A stretch of DNA of 6,548 nucleotides from GCA-020356105 sp964347475 (GCA_964347475.1 CAYFYY010000151.1:1-6548); one strand, 5' to 3'; counted from the stretch's first letter, positions 1 through 6,207 are shown. The notes: generated by a model from the sequence alone, not told the origin. Numbers and translations are program-made.

Positions 1-1
1 C

Positions 2-61
2 GGCGTGGACGAGGCGAAGCTACGCGAACGTCTCGATGCGGCCGCTTCGGGGTCCAGGTGA
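2..61 (+). CDS. 3' end of an upstream gene (partial, product unknown)
   Basis: An open frame enters from the left edge and ends at TGA 59-61. It gives about 19 residues, mostly charged and alanine-rich (GVDEAKLRERLDAAASGSR), which is plausible as the helical C-terminus of a cytoplasmic protein. The stop lies 47 bases before the protease start, as expected for a gene just upstream on the same strand. Frame 1 is also open here but is better explained as the untranslated run-in to the protease. Too little is visible to name a family. Confidence 0.45.
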   Translation, partial: GVDEAKLRERLDAAASGSR

Positions 62-108
62 ACAGAGCGTGGGGCCGTGATTTCGCCGGCCAGACGGAGG
101 GCGACACG

Positions 109-1089
109 ATGTCTGCCTGTGCGACGGCATTTCGCCGCAACATCGCAACACTGTTTGGTCTTGCGACCGCAATGACGCTTGCAGCGGGACCCGCGGTTGC
201 CATCGAGCCGCAGGCGGTGGCCGATGCGCTCGAGCCCAGCATCGTCCACGTCTTTGCCGTTGGTCCACTGGATCGGGCCGTTTCCGGGACCGGCTTCGTG
301 GTCAGTCGCAGCGGCCACGTGGCAACCAACTTCCACATCATCGCGCCGCATGTCGAGCGGGACTGGAAGATCCTCGTTGCGGCCAGCGGCGCGCCTCCCG
401 ACGAGCGGCTGCCCGCGACGCTGATCGCGGCGTTTCCGGGCGAAGACCTTGCCGTGTTGCAGGTCGAAGGACTGGGCCGGCCGCCGGTGCGGCTGAGCGA
501 GATCGACGCCGATCATCCGGCCAAGGGCGCGTCGCTGTTCGCCATCGGATTTGCCGGCGCGGGGGACAGGCTCGGCGCCGTGCACGAGACGAGTTTCACG
601 ACGGGTATCGTAAGCCGGGTGTTCGCGGGCGCCTGGTCGGAGGATGGACCGCGGATCCGGATCATCCAGCACTCGGCGCCAACCAACCCGGGAAACAGCG
701 GCGGGCCGATCGCGAACGCGTGCGGCCAGGTGGTCGGCGTCAATTCCCAGCGCGAGATGGCGATCCTTCTGGGTCCCCTCGGCATTCCGATCATAACCGA
801 TGTCATCCAGGGTGTTTTCTTTGCGTCGCACGTCTCGGTGCTGACCGCGAAGCTCAAGGAACTCGAGATCTCCTACCTTGGTTCACGCAAGGCGTGCAGG
901 GTATTTCTCGGTGTGGCGTCGACCAATTTCGCGTGGTTCGCCAGCATTGCCGCGGTCCTGGGACTTGGGCTCGTTACCGCGCTGATCGTGTTCAGGCCAC
1001 GGTCCGTGGTCCAGGTGTGCGTACGATGTGGCTGCGCGGCAAGAGACTGCGCCAAGGCTCTCGCGCGCGCGATCCGAAAGGAGCGATAA
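109..1089 (+). CDS. Membrane-anchored S1C (HtrA/DegP-like) trypsin-type serine protease
   Basis: Predicted 326-residue exported serine endopeptidase. I chose ATG 109 because GGAGG (96-100) sits 8 bases upstream and the protein then begins with a signal sequence: positive FRR, a hydrophobic stretch at residues 12-30, and a possible cut after AVA (29-31). The open frame extends upstream to GTG 58, but that extension would bury the signal peptide. The trypsin fold shows the full triad: His76 in TNFHII, Asp113 in GEDLAVLQV, and Ser197 in NPGNSGGPI, with the following GQVVGVNS strand typical of HtrA proteases. Unlike DegP/DegS there is no PDZ domain. Instead residues 276-296 form a hydrophobic segment, followed by a short basic tail with four cysteines (C304, C307, C309, C314). 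The protease domain is therefore probably periplasmic, with the tail in the cytoplasm. Family knowledge suggests a role in envelope protein quality control or signalling; the substrate is unknown. Whether it belongs functionally to the downstream operon is unclear, since a separate promoter lies in between. Confidence 0.9.
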   Translation: MSACATAFRRNIATLFGLATAMTLAAGPAVAIEPQAVADALEPSIVHVFAVGPLDRAVSGTGFVVSRSGHVATNFHIIAPHVERDWKILVAASGAPPDERLPATLIAAFPGEDLAVLQVEGLGRPPVRLSEIDADHPAKGASLFAIGFAGAGDRLGAVHETSFTTGIVSRVFAGAWSEDGPRIRIIQHSAPTNPGNSGGPIANACGQVVGVNSQREMAILLGPLGIPIITDVIQGVFFASHVSVLTAKLKELEISYLGSRKACRVFLGVASTNFAWFASIAAVLGLGLVTALIVFRPRSVVQVCVRCGCAARDCAKALARAIRKER

Positions 1090-1338
1090 GAATGCGAATC
1101 CTTGTCTCATGTACCCGTTGCGGAGAAGCAACTTATCCCGCGCCTTCTTCTTCGTTTCCCACTGAGCCCACATGCCGGCGTAACTCCGGGGACCGGTCAG
1201 GGGGCCTCAGCCGTTCACAGCCTAACGCAGAATCCGCTCGTTCGCTTCGCAGTTCAGGGCCGCGGCTCCCAGGTGCAGGTCATAGGCCGAACCAGAACTT
1301 TGATCACCGCTCACGACGAGGCCACATAGAAAACCTCC
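1090..1338. other. Gene-poor gap before the metal-responsive promoter
   Basis: About 250 bases separate the protease stop from the -35 element. I see no convincing gene on either strand. In particular there is no divergent MerR-family regulator, which often sits next to such promoters. Neither an obvious hairpin-plus-T-run terminator nor a tRNA-like fold stands out. The palindromes GACCGGTC (1191-1198) and GCCGCGGC are too short to interpret. Codon structure is lost compared with the genes on both sides, which could mean a decayed gene. Confidence 0.5.
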
Positions 1339-1439
1339 TTGACCTTCCTAAGAGTGGAAGGTTTACGGTCTCAACCAAGGAATGCGATCAAAGCGACTCG
1401 TGCGTCAGTGAGGCGTCGATTCCGTTTGCAGCCCGCTGA
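1092..1439 (+). CDS. Doubtful small ORF with a CxxC start, possibly a gene remnant
   Basis: ATG 1092 lies two bases after the protease stop, with a GGAG (1079-1082) nine bases upstream. The first residues, MRILVSCTRCGEATYP, look protein-like and carry a CxxC resembling half of a zinc ribbon. The rest of the 115 codons is serine- and arginine-rich with no recognisable fold, and the frame runs straight through the strong MerR-type promoter at 1339-1369. I think at most the first 20-30 codons could be a real or decayed coding segment; the remainder is probably non-coding. Confidence 0.2.
   Translation: MRILVSCTRCGEATYPAPSSSFPTEPTCRRNSGDRSGGLSRSQPNAESARSLRSSGPRLPGAGHRPNQNFDHRSRRGHIENLLDLPKSGRFTVSTKECDQSDSCVSEASIPFAAR
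1339..1369 (+). promoter_or_regulatory. CueR/HmrR-type (MerR family) copper-responsive promoter and operator
   Basis: Seen directly: -35 TTGACC (1339-1344), -10 TACGGT (1364-1369), and a spacer of exactly 19 bases. Within the spacer is a perfect dyad ACCTTCC (1342-1348), N7, GGAAGGT (1356-1362). Known: the overlong 19-bp spacer and this dyad are hallmarks of MerR-family promoters, and the same half-sites and N7 spacing occur at the E. coli copA promoter bound by CueR and in related HmrR sites of rhizobia. A MerR-type activator bound here would untwist the spacer when it binds Cu(I) (or Ag/Au), letting RNA polymerase start at roughly 1376. The operon beginning at 1492 is the natural target. 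The regulator gene is not in this window. Confidence 0.9.
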
Positions 1440-1491
1440 TGACGCTCGAAAAAGGCGGCAGGGGACGTGGCTGCGACCAAGGAGTCCCAAA
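1376..1491 (+). other. Predicted 5' leader of the operon (about 115 nt)
   Basis: If transcription begins about seven bases after the -10 box, the mRNA carries an untranslated leader of roughly 115 nt before the first gene. I see no recognisable riboswitch, strong hairpin or terminator in it. It contains two short ORFs (from ATG 1382, 9 codons; from ATG 1439, 36 codons overlapping the first gene), neither with a well-spaced ribosome site. Its boundaries depend on the promoter assignment. Confidence 0.45.
1479..1484 (+). promoter_or_regulatory. Ribosome binding site fixing the TTG start of the YHS-SLOG gene
   Basis: AAGGAG lies seven bases before TTG 1492, an ideal Shine-Dalgarno spacing. It decides the start: the open frame reaches back to TTG 1339, but that codon is the -35 box of the promoter and cannot be translated from this transcript. 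Confidence 0.8.
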
Positions 1492-2229
1492 TTGCCAATC
1501 GATCCGGTGTGCTCGCGCGAGGTGGATCTTAGATCCGCCCATTCGATGAAGATAGTCGACGGACGTGCGCTCTATTTTTGCTGCGCCGTCTGCGCGGAGA
1601 CGTTCGCGGCACAGCCGCAGAGCTACAAGGTGGGCGCGCAAATGCGGCTGACGATTGGCGTCATGGGCTCGGCGGCGGACGACGAACCTGAAGAAGGACG
1701 GCATGCCGCATACAGCCTCGGCAAGGCCGTCGCGGATCAGGGATTCATCCTGATCACCGGTGCCTGCTCCGGTCTGCCGTACGAGGCCGCCCGGGGCGCC
1801 AGAGATGCGGGGGGACAATCGGTCGGCATTTCGCCCGCTCTCAGCCTGCATGAACACCTCTACGAATATCTGTCTCCGGCCGATGTTTTCGACGTGCTGG
1901 TCTACACTGGAAGCGGCTTGATGGGCCGCGAGGTGACCAATATCCGCTCCAGCGACATGGTGGTGATTCTGGGGGGCCAGTCAGGAACCCTGGGTGAATT
2001 CGCCATCGCCTACGATGAGGGCAAGCTGATCGGTGTGCTTCATGGCACCGGCGGAATTACCGACCAGATCGCAAGGATAACGGCGACGTTTCACAAGGTT
2101 ACCGGCGCCCGCGTCATCTATAGCCGTGATCCGGAAGAACTCGTAGCGCGTCTTCGGGAAACCTATGAAACAAGGCATTTCCGGCGCCCGTCCTGCTTCT
2201 GTGATGCGGTGGCGGCGTCCGGCAGGTAA
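1492..2229 (+). CDS. YHS metal-binding domain fused to a SLOG (LOG/TIGR00725-like) Rossmann protein
   Basis: The start is TTG 1492, set by AAGGAG seven bases upstream, giving 245 residues without a signal peptide, so it is cytoplasmic. Residues 3-46 are a YHS/TRASH-type domain: DPVC at 4-7 (usual form DPVCGM), then YFCCAVC at 28-34 and a closing F-x3-P-x2-Y pattern; Cys7, Cys30 or 31, and Cys34 are the likely metal ligands. Residues 51-235 form a SLOG domain: strand IGVMGSAADD (55-64), ITGACSGLP (88-96), and the family signature GGQSGTLGE (161-169), the counterpart of the PGGxGTxxE motif of LOG/'lysine decarboxylase-like' proteins. Relatives bind nucleotides; some LOGs release cytokinins, but members of the TIGR00725 type have no firmly known reaction. 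The tail carries CFC near residues 235-237. The gene is first in the operon; six bases separate it from permease 1. A metal-gated nucleotide-binding sensor is my inference. Confidence 0.85.
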   Translation: MPIDPVCSREVDLRSAHSMKIVDGRALYFCCAVCAETFAAQPQSYKVGAQMRLTIGVMGSAADDEPEEGRHAAYSLGKAVADQGFILITGACSGLPYEAARGARDAGGQSVGISPALSLHEHLYEYLSPADVFDVLVYTGSGLMGREVTNIRSSDMVVILGGQSGTLGEFAIAYDEGKLIGVLHGTGGITDQIARITATFHKVTGARVIYSRDPEELVARLRETYETRHFRRPSCFCDAVAASGR

Positions 2230-2235
2230 TGGGAC

Positions 2236-3366
2236 ATGCTCGCCCTCGTCCATCGGCAGCTCCGCTTCGAATCCGGTCGTACCATTTTCATGGTCCTGGC
2301 GATCGCCGCGGTTATTGCCGAGATCCTGATCCTCGAAGGGTTCCTGGCAGGGCTTTATGAACAGCTTCGGACAGCAGTGCTGAACAGGGGCGGCGACCTC
2401 GTCGTCACCCAGGCCGGGATCTCCAATTTCATCGGCGCACGTTCCATCCTGCCCCAAGTCTCGCGCCTCCAGGTGGAGGAGATCGAGGGCGTCAAAGTCG
2501 CTCATCCCCTGACCGGGATCTCGGCGATCTACGAGCGTGACGGACGCCGGACCCCGATCATTATTCTGGTATACGATACGGCCGGCGGTCCGACGGATAT
2601 CATCGCGGTCGACGTTGCGCCCGCCGACCGCGGCATCGTCATCGACCGCGCCATTGCCACAAAATACGACCTGTCGCCGGGCGATCCGATCCGCATTTCC
2701 GACTTCGAGTTCACCGTGTCGGGGGTCTCGACGAACAGTTCGGCGTTCCTGACGCCGTTCGCGTTCATCACCTACGACGACCTCATCGATTTCTATTTCG
2801 AGTCCGATGTCGCCACGGACATCGCGACGTTCCCGCTGCTGAGTTTTCTCTTGGTGGAAGTGGAGTCGGGCGCCGATCCGAATCTGGTCGCCGCCCGGAT
2901 CGAGGAACGCATCGAGGCCGCTGACGTGTTTCTTCCGGACACGCTGGCGCTGCGGGACGAGAATCTTGGGCGGGAGATGATGGGCCCGATCCTCGGGCTG
3001 TTGCTGGTCGTAAGCTACGGCATCGGCGTCGTGATCGTCAGCATGTTCATGTTCGCCGCAGTGCGCAGCCGGCTGCGCAATCTCGGCGTGCTGAAGGCCC
3101 TCGGGTTCAAGCATCGGGCCCTGGGGACGACCGTCGTTCTGGAGGCGGTCTCCCTGACCCTGCTGGCACTGCCCATCGCCATTCTGCTGGCGACCGTCAT
3201 CGCGGGAATCGTGGAGAGCATAGCGCCTGTCTACCTGATCCTTGCTACCGAACCCGCCGCTATTGGCCGGACCGCGGCGGCCTGCCTTGCATTCGCCGTG
3301 CTGGGGGCGTTCGTGCCGGTGCGGGCGATCGCCAACATCGATCCGGCGATCGTGTTCAGGAGTTGA
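2236..3366 (+). CDS. FtsX/MacB/LolC-E-type ABC transporter permease, first subunit
   Basis: 376 residues with the classic type VII ABC permease layout. A transmembrane helix at about residues 16-40 is followed by a long periplasmic domain (about 41-248) and three more helices (about 249-275, 299-327, 345-364). The stretch LGVLKALGFKHRAL (283-296) after helix 2 matches the cytoplasmic coupling helix that contacts the ATPase in LolC/LolE, MacB and DevC relatives. Such permeases do not pass substrate through the membrane; they use cytoplasmic ATP hydrolysis to move the periplasmic domain (mechanotransmission). The ATG lies six bases after the YHS-SLOG stop; GGCAGG (2221-2226) at the end of that gene may serve as ribosome site, implying coupled translation. 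It pairs with the next gene, which is clearly different in sequence, so a heterodimer as in LolC/LolE is likely. Substrate unknown. Confidence 0.9.
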   Translation: MLALVHRQLRFESGRTIFMVLAIAAVIAEILILEGFLAGLYEQLRTAVLNRGGDLVVTQAGISNFIGARSILPQVSRLQVEEIEGVKVAHPLTGISAIYERDGRRTPIIILVYDTAGGPTDIIAVDVAPADRGIVIDRAIATKYDLSPGDPIRISDFEFTVSGVSTNSSAFLTPFAFITYDDLIDFYFESDVATDIATFPLLSFLLVEVESGADPNLVAARIEERIEAADVFLPDTLALRDENLGREMMGPILGLLLVVSYGIGVVIVSMFMFAAVRSRLRNLGVLKALGFKHRALGTTVVLEAVSLTLLALPIAILLATVIAGIVESIAPVYLILATEPAAIGRTAAACLAFAVLGAFVPVRAIANIDPAIVFRS

Positions 3367-3369
3367 GCG

Positions 3370-4479
3370 TTGCTTCGGTGGACCTTGAAAAACCTGATCC
3401 ATGAGCCCCTGCACCTGCTTGCGAGTGTCGGCGCCGTGGGTGGCGCCTTCGTACTGGTGATCTTCTTCGAAGCGGTGTTCGCAGGTGAGTCGAGACAGAT
3501 CGTCGCCTACCTTCGCCACAGCGACGCCGATGTATGGGTCATGCAGAAGGGCGTGTCCAACATGCATATGGCGACCTCCTTCGTCTGGGACTGGAAAGCC
3601 GACAGCGTTGGCGAGGTCGACGGCGTCGCCAAGGTCACGCCAATTCTCTACCTCAATACCGTTATGCGTGCCGGCGGCCGCAACTGGTTCTCATTCATCG
3701 TCGGCCTCGAGGAGGGAGACGCCCGGGCCGGTCCCTGGACCGCCGTGGACGGCAAGAGCCTGCCAGGTCGCGGCGAGGTGATCGTGCCATCGGTTCTGGC
3801 CCGACTGGCCGGGCTGCGAATCGGCGACGACATCTCGATCGCGGGTCGTCGGTTCAGCATTGTCGGCCTCTCCGAGGAGACATTTTCCATGGCCAATTCC
3901 GTTGCGTTCGTCGCGCTGTCGGACCTCGCCGAGATCATGTCGACCTTCGGCACGATGAGCTATTTCCTGGTCGATGCGATGCCCGGTGTGGACCGGGAGG
4001 CTCTCGCCGAGCGAATCCGCAACGAGGTCGACAAAGTCAACGCCGTGCCGGTCGAGGACTTCATCGACTACGACTGGGAACTGGCGATGCAGATGGGGCT
4101 GGAGATCATCGGACTGATGACCGCTATCGGCGGCGCGCTCGCCATCCTGCTTACGGGATTCATCGTCTTTTCCCACATCTCGCGTCGCGAGCGCGAACTC
4201 GCAGTCATGAAGGCGGTCGGCGTGCCGAACCACGAAATCCTGTGGAGCGTATTGGTCCAGACCTCGTGGATCGCCTTGCTGGGCTTTCTCCTGGCGGTAT
4301 CGCTCATACTTGTCGCGATACCACTGACCGCAACCTTCGTCCCGCAGGTGACCCTGGAGATCACCGGCCCTGCCCTGCTGAGAGTCGGCCTCTGCGCGCT
4401 GTTCGTAACACTCGTCGCCACGATCATCCCGCTTCGCAGAGTGATGCGCGTCGATCCGGCGACAGCATTCGAGGCCTGA
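3370..4479 (+). CDS. FtsX/MacB/LolC-E-type ABC transporter permease, second subunit
   Basis: 369 residues starting at TTG 3370. The start is supported by AGGAG (3358-3362) seven bases upstream inside the previous gene, whose stop is only three bases away, so translation is probably coupled. Topology repeats that of its partner: helix 1 at about 16-38, periplasmic domain to about 243, helices at about 244-268, 294-318 and 334-355. The coupling segment is RRERELAVMKAVGVPNHEI (272-290), typical of FtsX-domain permeases. The early periplasmic part contains VWVMQKGVSNMHMATS (55-70) with M58, M65, H66 and M67; Met/His clusters can bind Cu(I), but this position may simply be a conserved structural region of DevC-like permeases. 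With permease 1 and the ATPase it should form a LolCDE/MacB-like inner-membrane machine. Confidence 0.9.
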   Translation: MLRWTLKNLIHEPLHLLASVGAVGGAFVLVIFFEAVFAGESRQIVAYLRHSDADVWVMQKGVSNMHMATSFVWDWKADSVGEVDGVAKVTPILYLNTVMRAGGRNWFSFIVGLEEGDARAGPWTAVDGKSLPGRGEVIVPSVLARLAGLRIGDDISIAGRRFSIVGLSEETFSMANSVAFVALSDLAEIMSTFGTMSYFLVDAMPGVDREALAERIRNEVDKVNAVPVEDFIDYDWELAMQMGLEIIGLMTAIGGALAILLTGFIVFSHISRRERELAVMKAVGVPNHEILWSVLVQTSWIALLGFLLAVSLILVAIPLTATFVPQVTLEITGPALLRVGLCALFVTLVATIIPLRRVMRVDPATAFEA

Positions 4480-4486
4480 TATCGAG

Positions 4487-5353
4487 ATGTCGAAACCGAT
4501 CCTTCATGCAAAGCATCTGGTGAAGACCTTCGGCAGCGGCCACACAGCCGTCCGCGCCGTCAACGACGTTTCGCTCGACGTTTCGCGGGGCGAGCTCGTG
4601 ATGATCATGGGACCGTCGGGCTCGGGAAAGACGACGCTCGTCTCGATGCTCGGCGCGCTTCTGCGCCCAACTTCCGGCCGCATCACGATCGAGGGCGCCG
4701 AAATCACGGCGCTCGGCGAAGATCAGCTCGCCGGGGTGCGGGCCCGCCAGATCGGCTTCATCTTCCAGTCGTTCAACCTGCTGGAGGCGCTGTCCGTCAA
4801 AGAGAACATTCTGTTTCCCGCGCACCTTCTAAAAGGCGGCGTCGGCGCGGCGCGGTCCCGCGGCGACGCGCTCATGGAGCGGCTCAACCTGACGCATCGG
4901 CAAGATGCCCTGCCACGCACGCTGTCCGGCGGCGAGAAGCAGCGCGTCGCGATCGCGCGGGCTCTGATCAACCGGCCTCAAATCATCTTTGCCGATGAGC
5001 CGACCGGCAATCTCGATTCGAAAAGCGGGCAGGAAGTCATGATGGTCCTGCACGACGTCGCGCGCGACGACGATTGTGCCGTTGTGCTGGTGACGCACGA
5101 CCCCAGGGTCGAGGACGTCGCCGACCGGATCCTGTGGCTGGAGGACGGGGCACTGCGCGACCGGAAGTCCGACCAGCATTCCTGGGTCAGGGACCCTGTC
5201 TGCGGCATGCGCGTCGACGAGTGGACAGCAACCCTCTTCGCCGAGCACGACGACCGCCGTTACGTCTTCTGCTCACAGCGTTGCGTGGAGCGGTTTGAGG
5301 CCGACCCGGATAAGTATGTCAATAAAACGCACGAGCCGAACGGTTCGGCTTGA
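4487..5353 (+). CDS. ABC transporter ATPase (LolD/MacB-type) with a C-terminal YHS domain
   Basis: 288 residues. The first 225 or so are a complete LolD-type ATPase: Walker A GPSGSGKT (42-49), Q-loop Gln94 in FIFQSFNLL, signature LSGGEKQR (146-153), Walker B IIFADE (166-171), D-loop GNLDS (174-178) and switch His204 in VTHD. LolD and MacB-family ATPases normally end near here. This one continues into a YHS domain: RDPVCGMRVDE (235-245) with Cys239, then YVFCSQRCVERF (259-270) with Cys262 and Cys266, and PDKY (274-277). YHS domains occur on copper P-type ATPases and related proteins and are thought to bind metal. It probably powers the two permeases just upstream; the gap is seven bases and no strong ribosome site precedes ATG 4487, which suggests translational coupling. 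The added domain may let metal control or recruit the transporter; that is inference. Confidence 0.93.
   Translation: MSKPILHAKHLVKTFGSGHTAVRAVNDVSLDVSRGELVMIMGPSGSGKTTLVSMLGALLRPTSGRITIEGAEITALGEDQLAGVRARQIGFIFQSFNLLEALSVKENILFPAHLLKGGVGAARSRGDALMERLNLTHRQDALPRTLSGGEKQRVAIARALINRPQIIFADEPTGNLDSKSGQEVMMVLHDVARDDDCAVVLVTHDPRVEDVADRILWLEDGALRDRKSDQHSWVRDPVCGMRVDEWTATLFAEHDDRRYVFCSQRCVERFEADPDKYVNKTHEPNGSA
5334..5350. repeat. Short perfect inverted repeat at the end of the ATPase gene
   Basis: AGCCGAA (5334-5340), a CGG loop, and TTCGGCT (5344-5350) can form a seven-pair GC-rich hairpin over the last codons of the ATPase gene. No run of T follows, so it is not a standard terminator. It might shield the upstream mRNA end or tune expression between the ABC genes and the two exported-protein genes; it could also be chance. 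Confidence 0.4.
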
Positions 5354-5380
5354 CATTGTCGGCGAGAGCGGCGGAGTACG

Positions 5381-5387
5381 AAAGGAG
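5381..5387 (+). promoter_or_regulatory. Ribosome binding site fixing the ATG start of the LolA-like gene
   Basis: AAAGGAG ends seven bases before ATG 5395. It selects this start over the frame's earliest candidate, TTG 5350, which overlaps the ATPase stop and would add 15 residues in front of the signal peptide. Confidence 0.85.
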
Positions 5388-5394
5388 TACGATA

Positions 5395-6192
5395 ATGACG
5401 CGCAACGGATCGATCCTTGTTCTGGCGGTCCTGCTCGCAGCGACGGGGGTCGCCGGCGCCGCCGAGGACCCGGTGACAAAGGGCGAGGCCATTGCCCGAG
5501 AGGCCGACCGCCGCGATCGTGGCTACGGCGATAGTCGAGCGGTCCTGGTCATGATCCTTGAAGATCGCAAGGGCCGGACCCAGGAACGCCGCCTGCGCAT
5601 CCAGACTCTCGAGGCCCCGCGGGAAGACGAAGGCGAGAAGTCGCTGGTAGTCTTCGACGAACCGCGCGATATCAAGGGCACGGCGCTGCTCAGCTATGCG
5701 CATATTCTGGAACCGGATGACCAATGGCTCTATCTGCCGGCCCTGAAGCGCGTCAAGCGCATTTCGTCGATCAACAAGTCCGGGTCGTTCGTCGGCAGCG
5801 AGTTCGCCTATGAGGACATCACAGGCCAGGAGCTCGGCAAATACGGCTACAGGTGGCTTCGGGACGAAGATTGCGGCGACCTCGACTGTTTCGTCGTGGA
5901 GCGTCGGCCGCGCTATGAAAATTCCGGCTATGCCCGCCTCATCACCTGGTATGACAAGGCCGAATACCGAATCCAGCGCGTCGACTATTACGATCTTAAG
6001 GACAGATTCCTCAAGACCCTGACCTTCGGCGAGTACCGGCAATATCAGGGGAAATTCTGGCGACCGCATCGGCTGGTCATGGAGAGCGAGCGAACCGGCA
6101 AGACCACCCGTCTCGTATACGAGAACTATGAATTTCAAACGGGCCTGAACGAGAACGATTTCAGTCAGTCAAGCCTCAAGAGAGCACGTTGA
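5395..6192 (+). CDS. Exported LolA-like outer membrane lipoprotein-sorting protein
   Basis: 265 residues from ATG 5395 (AAAGGAG seven bases upstream). The N-terminus is a signal peptide: hydrophobic residues 7-20 with a likely cut near GA-AED (22-23), and no lipobox cysteine, so the mature protein should be soluble in the periplasm. The body matches the family annotated 'outer membrane lipoprotein-sorting protein' (Pfam LolA_like): the block around FDEPRDIKGTALLSY (87-101), then DDQWLYLPALKRVKRI (108-123), the SGSFVGSEFAYEDI stretch (129-142) and late strands WYDKAEYRIQRVDYYD (185-200). Cys160 and Cys165 could form a disulfide. Relatives are predicted to share the LolA/LolB fold, an open beta-barrel half with a greasy cavity, and are often encoded beside RND or FtsX-type exporters. 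It is therefore a candidate carrier taking a lipid-like cargo from the ABC machine toward the outer membrane. The actual cargo is not shown by the sequence. Confidence 0.88.
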   Translation: MTRNGSILVLAVLLAATGVAGAAEDPVTKGEAIAREADRRDRGYGDSRAVLVMILEDRKGRTQERRLRIQTLEAPREDEGEKSLVVFDEPRDIKGTALLSYAHILEPDDQWLYLPALKRVKRISSINKSGSFVGSEFAYEDITGQELGKYGYRWLRDEDCGDLDCFVVERRPRYENSGYARLITWYDKAEYRIQRVDYYDLKDRFLKTLTFGEYRQYQGKFWRPHRLVMESERTGKTTRLVYENYEFQTGLNENDFSQSSLKRAR

Positions 6193-6207
6193 GAAGGGGC
6201 CGTCCGC

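Noticed and set aside
883..1173. A minus-strand ORF across the protease end, considered as a divergent regulator
   Set aside because: It has no MerR-type helix-turn-helix or metal-binding cysteine loop and is mostly antisense to the protease.
1339..1491. N-terminal extension of the YHS-SLOG protein back to TTG 1339
   Set aside because: The TTG is the -35 box of the promoter, the extra residues are an arginine-rich shadow, and AAGGAG before TTG 1492 places the start right at the YHS domain.
1439..1549. A 36-codon ORF with three cysteines overlapping the YHS-SLOG start
   Set aside because: No well-spaced ribosome site and no recognised pattern; it is out of frame with the clear gene.
1981..3567. 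A 528-codon open frame on the minus strand opposite the permease genes
   Set aside because: Its translation is rich in Asp, Arg, His and Gln with no domain or membrane pattern, and it covers two well-recognised permeases on the + strand. Long antisense frames are common in GC-rich DNA.
3534..4523. A 329-codon + strand frame inside permease 2
   Set aside because: Arginine-rich, no family features, and overlaps a permease with clear helices and coupling motif in another frame.
5334..5350. The hairpin at the end of the ATPase gene as an intrinsic terminator
   Set aside because: No T-run follows, and two more genes of the apparent operon lie just downstream.
5350..5378. TTGACA at 5350-5355 as a separate promoter for the LolA-like gene
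   Set aside because: No TATAAT-like -10 occurs at 16-19 bases downstream; the sequence there is GC-rich, and the spacing fits continuous operon transcription.
5260..6138. A 292-codon minus-strand frame that looks fairly protein-like
   Set aside because: It is exactly antisense to the LolA-like gene, which has a ribosome site, a signal peptide and family motifs. The hydrophobic look comes from codon-aligned antisense reading.
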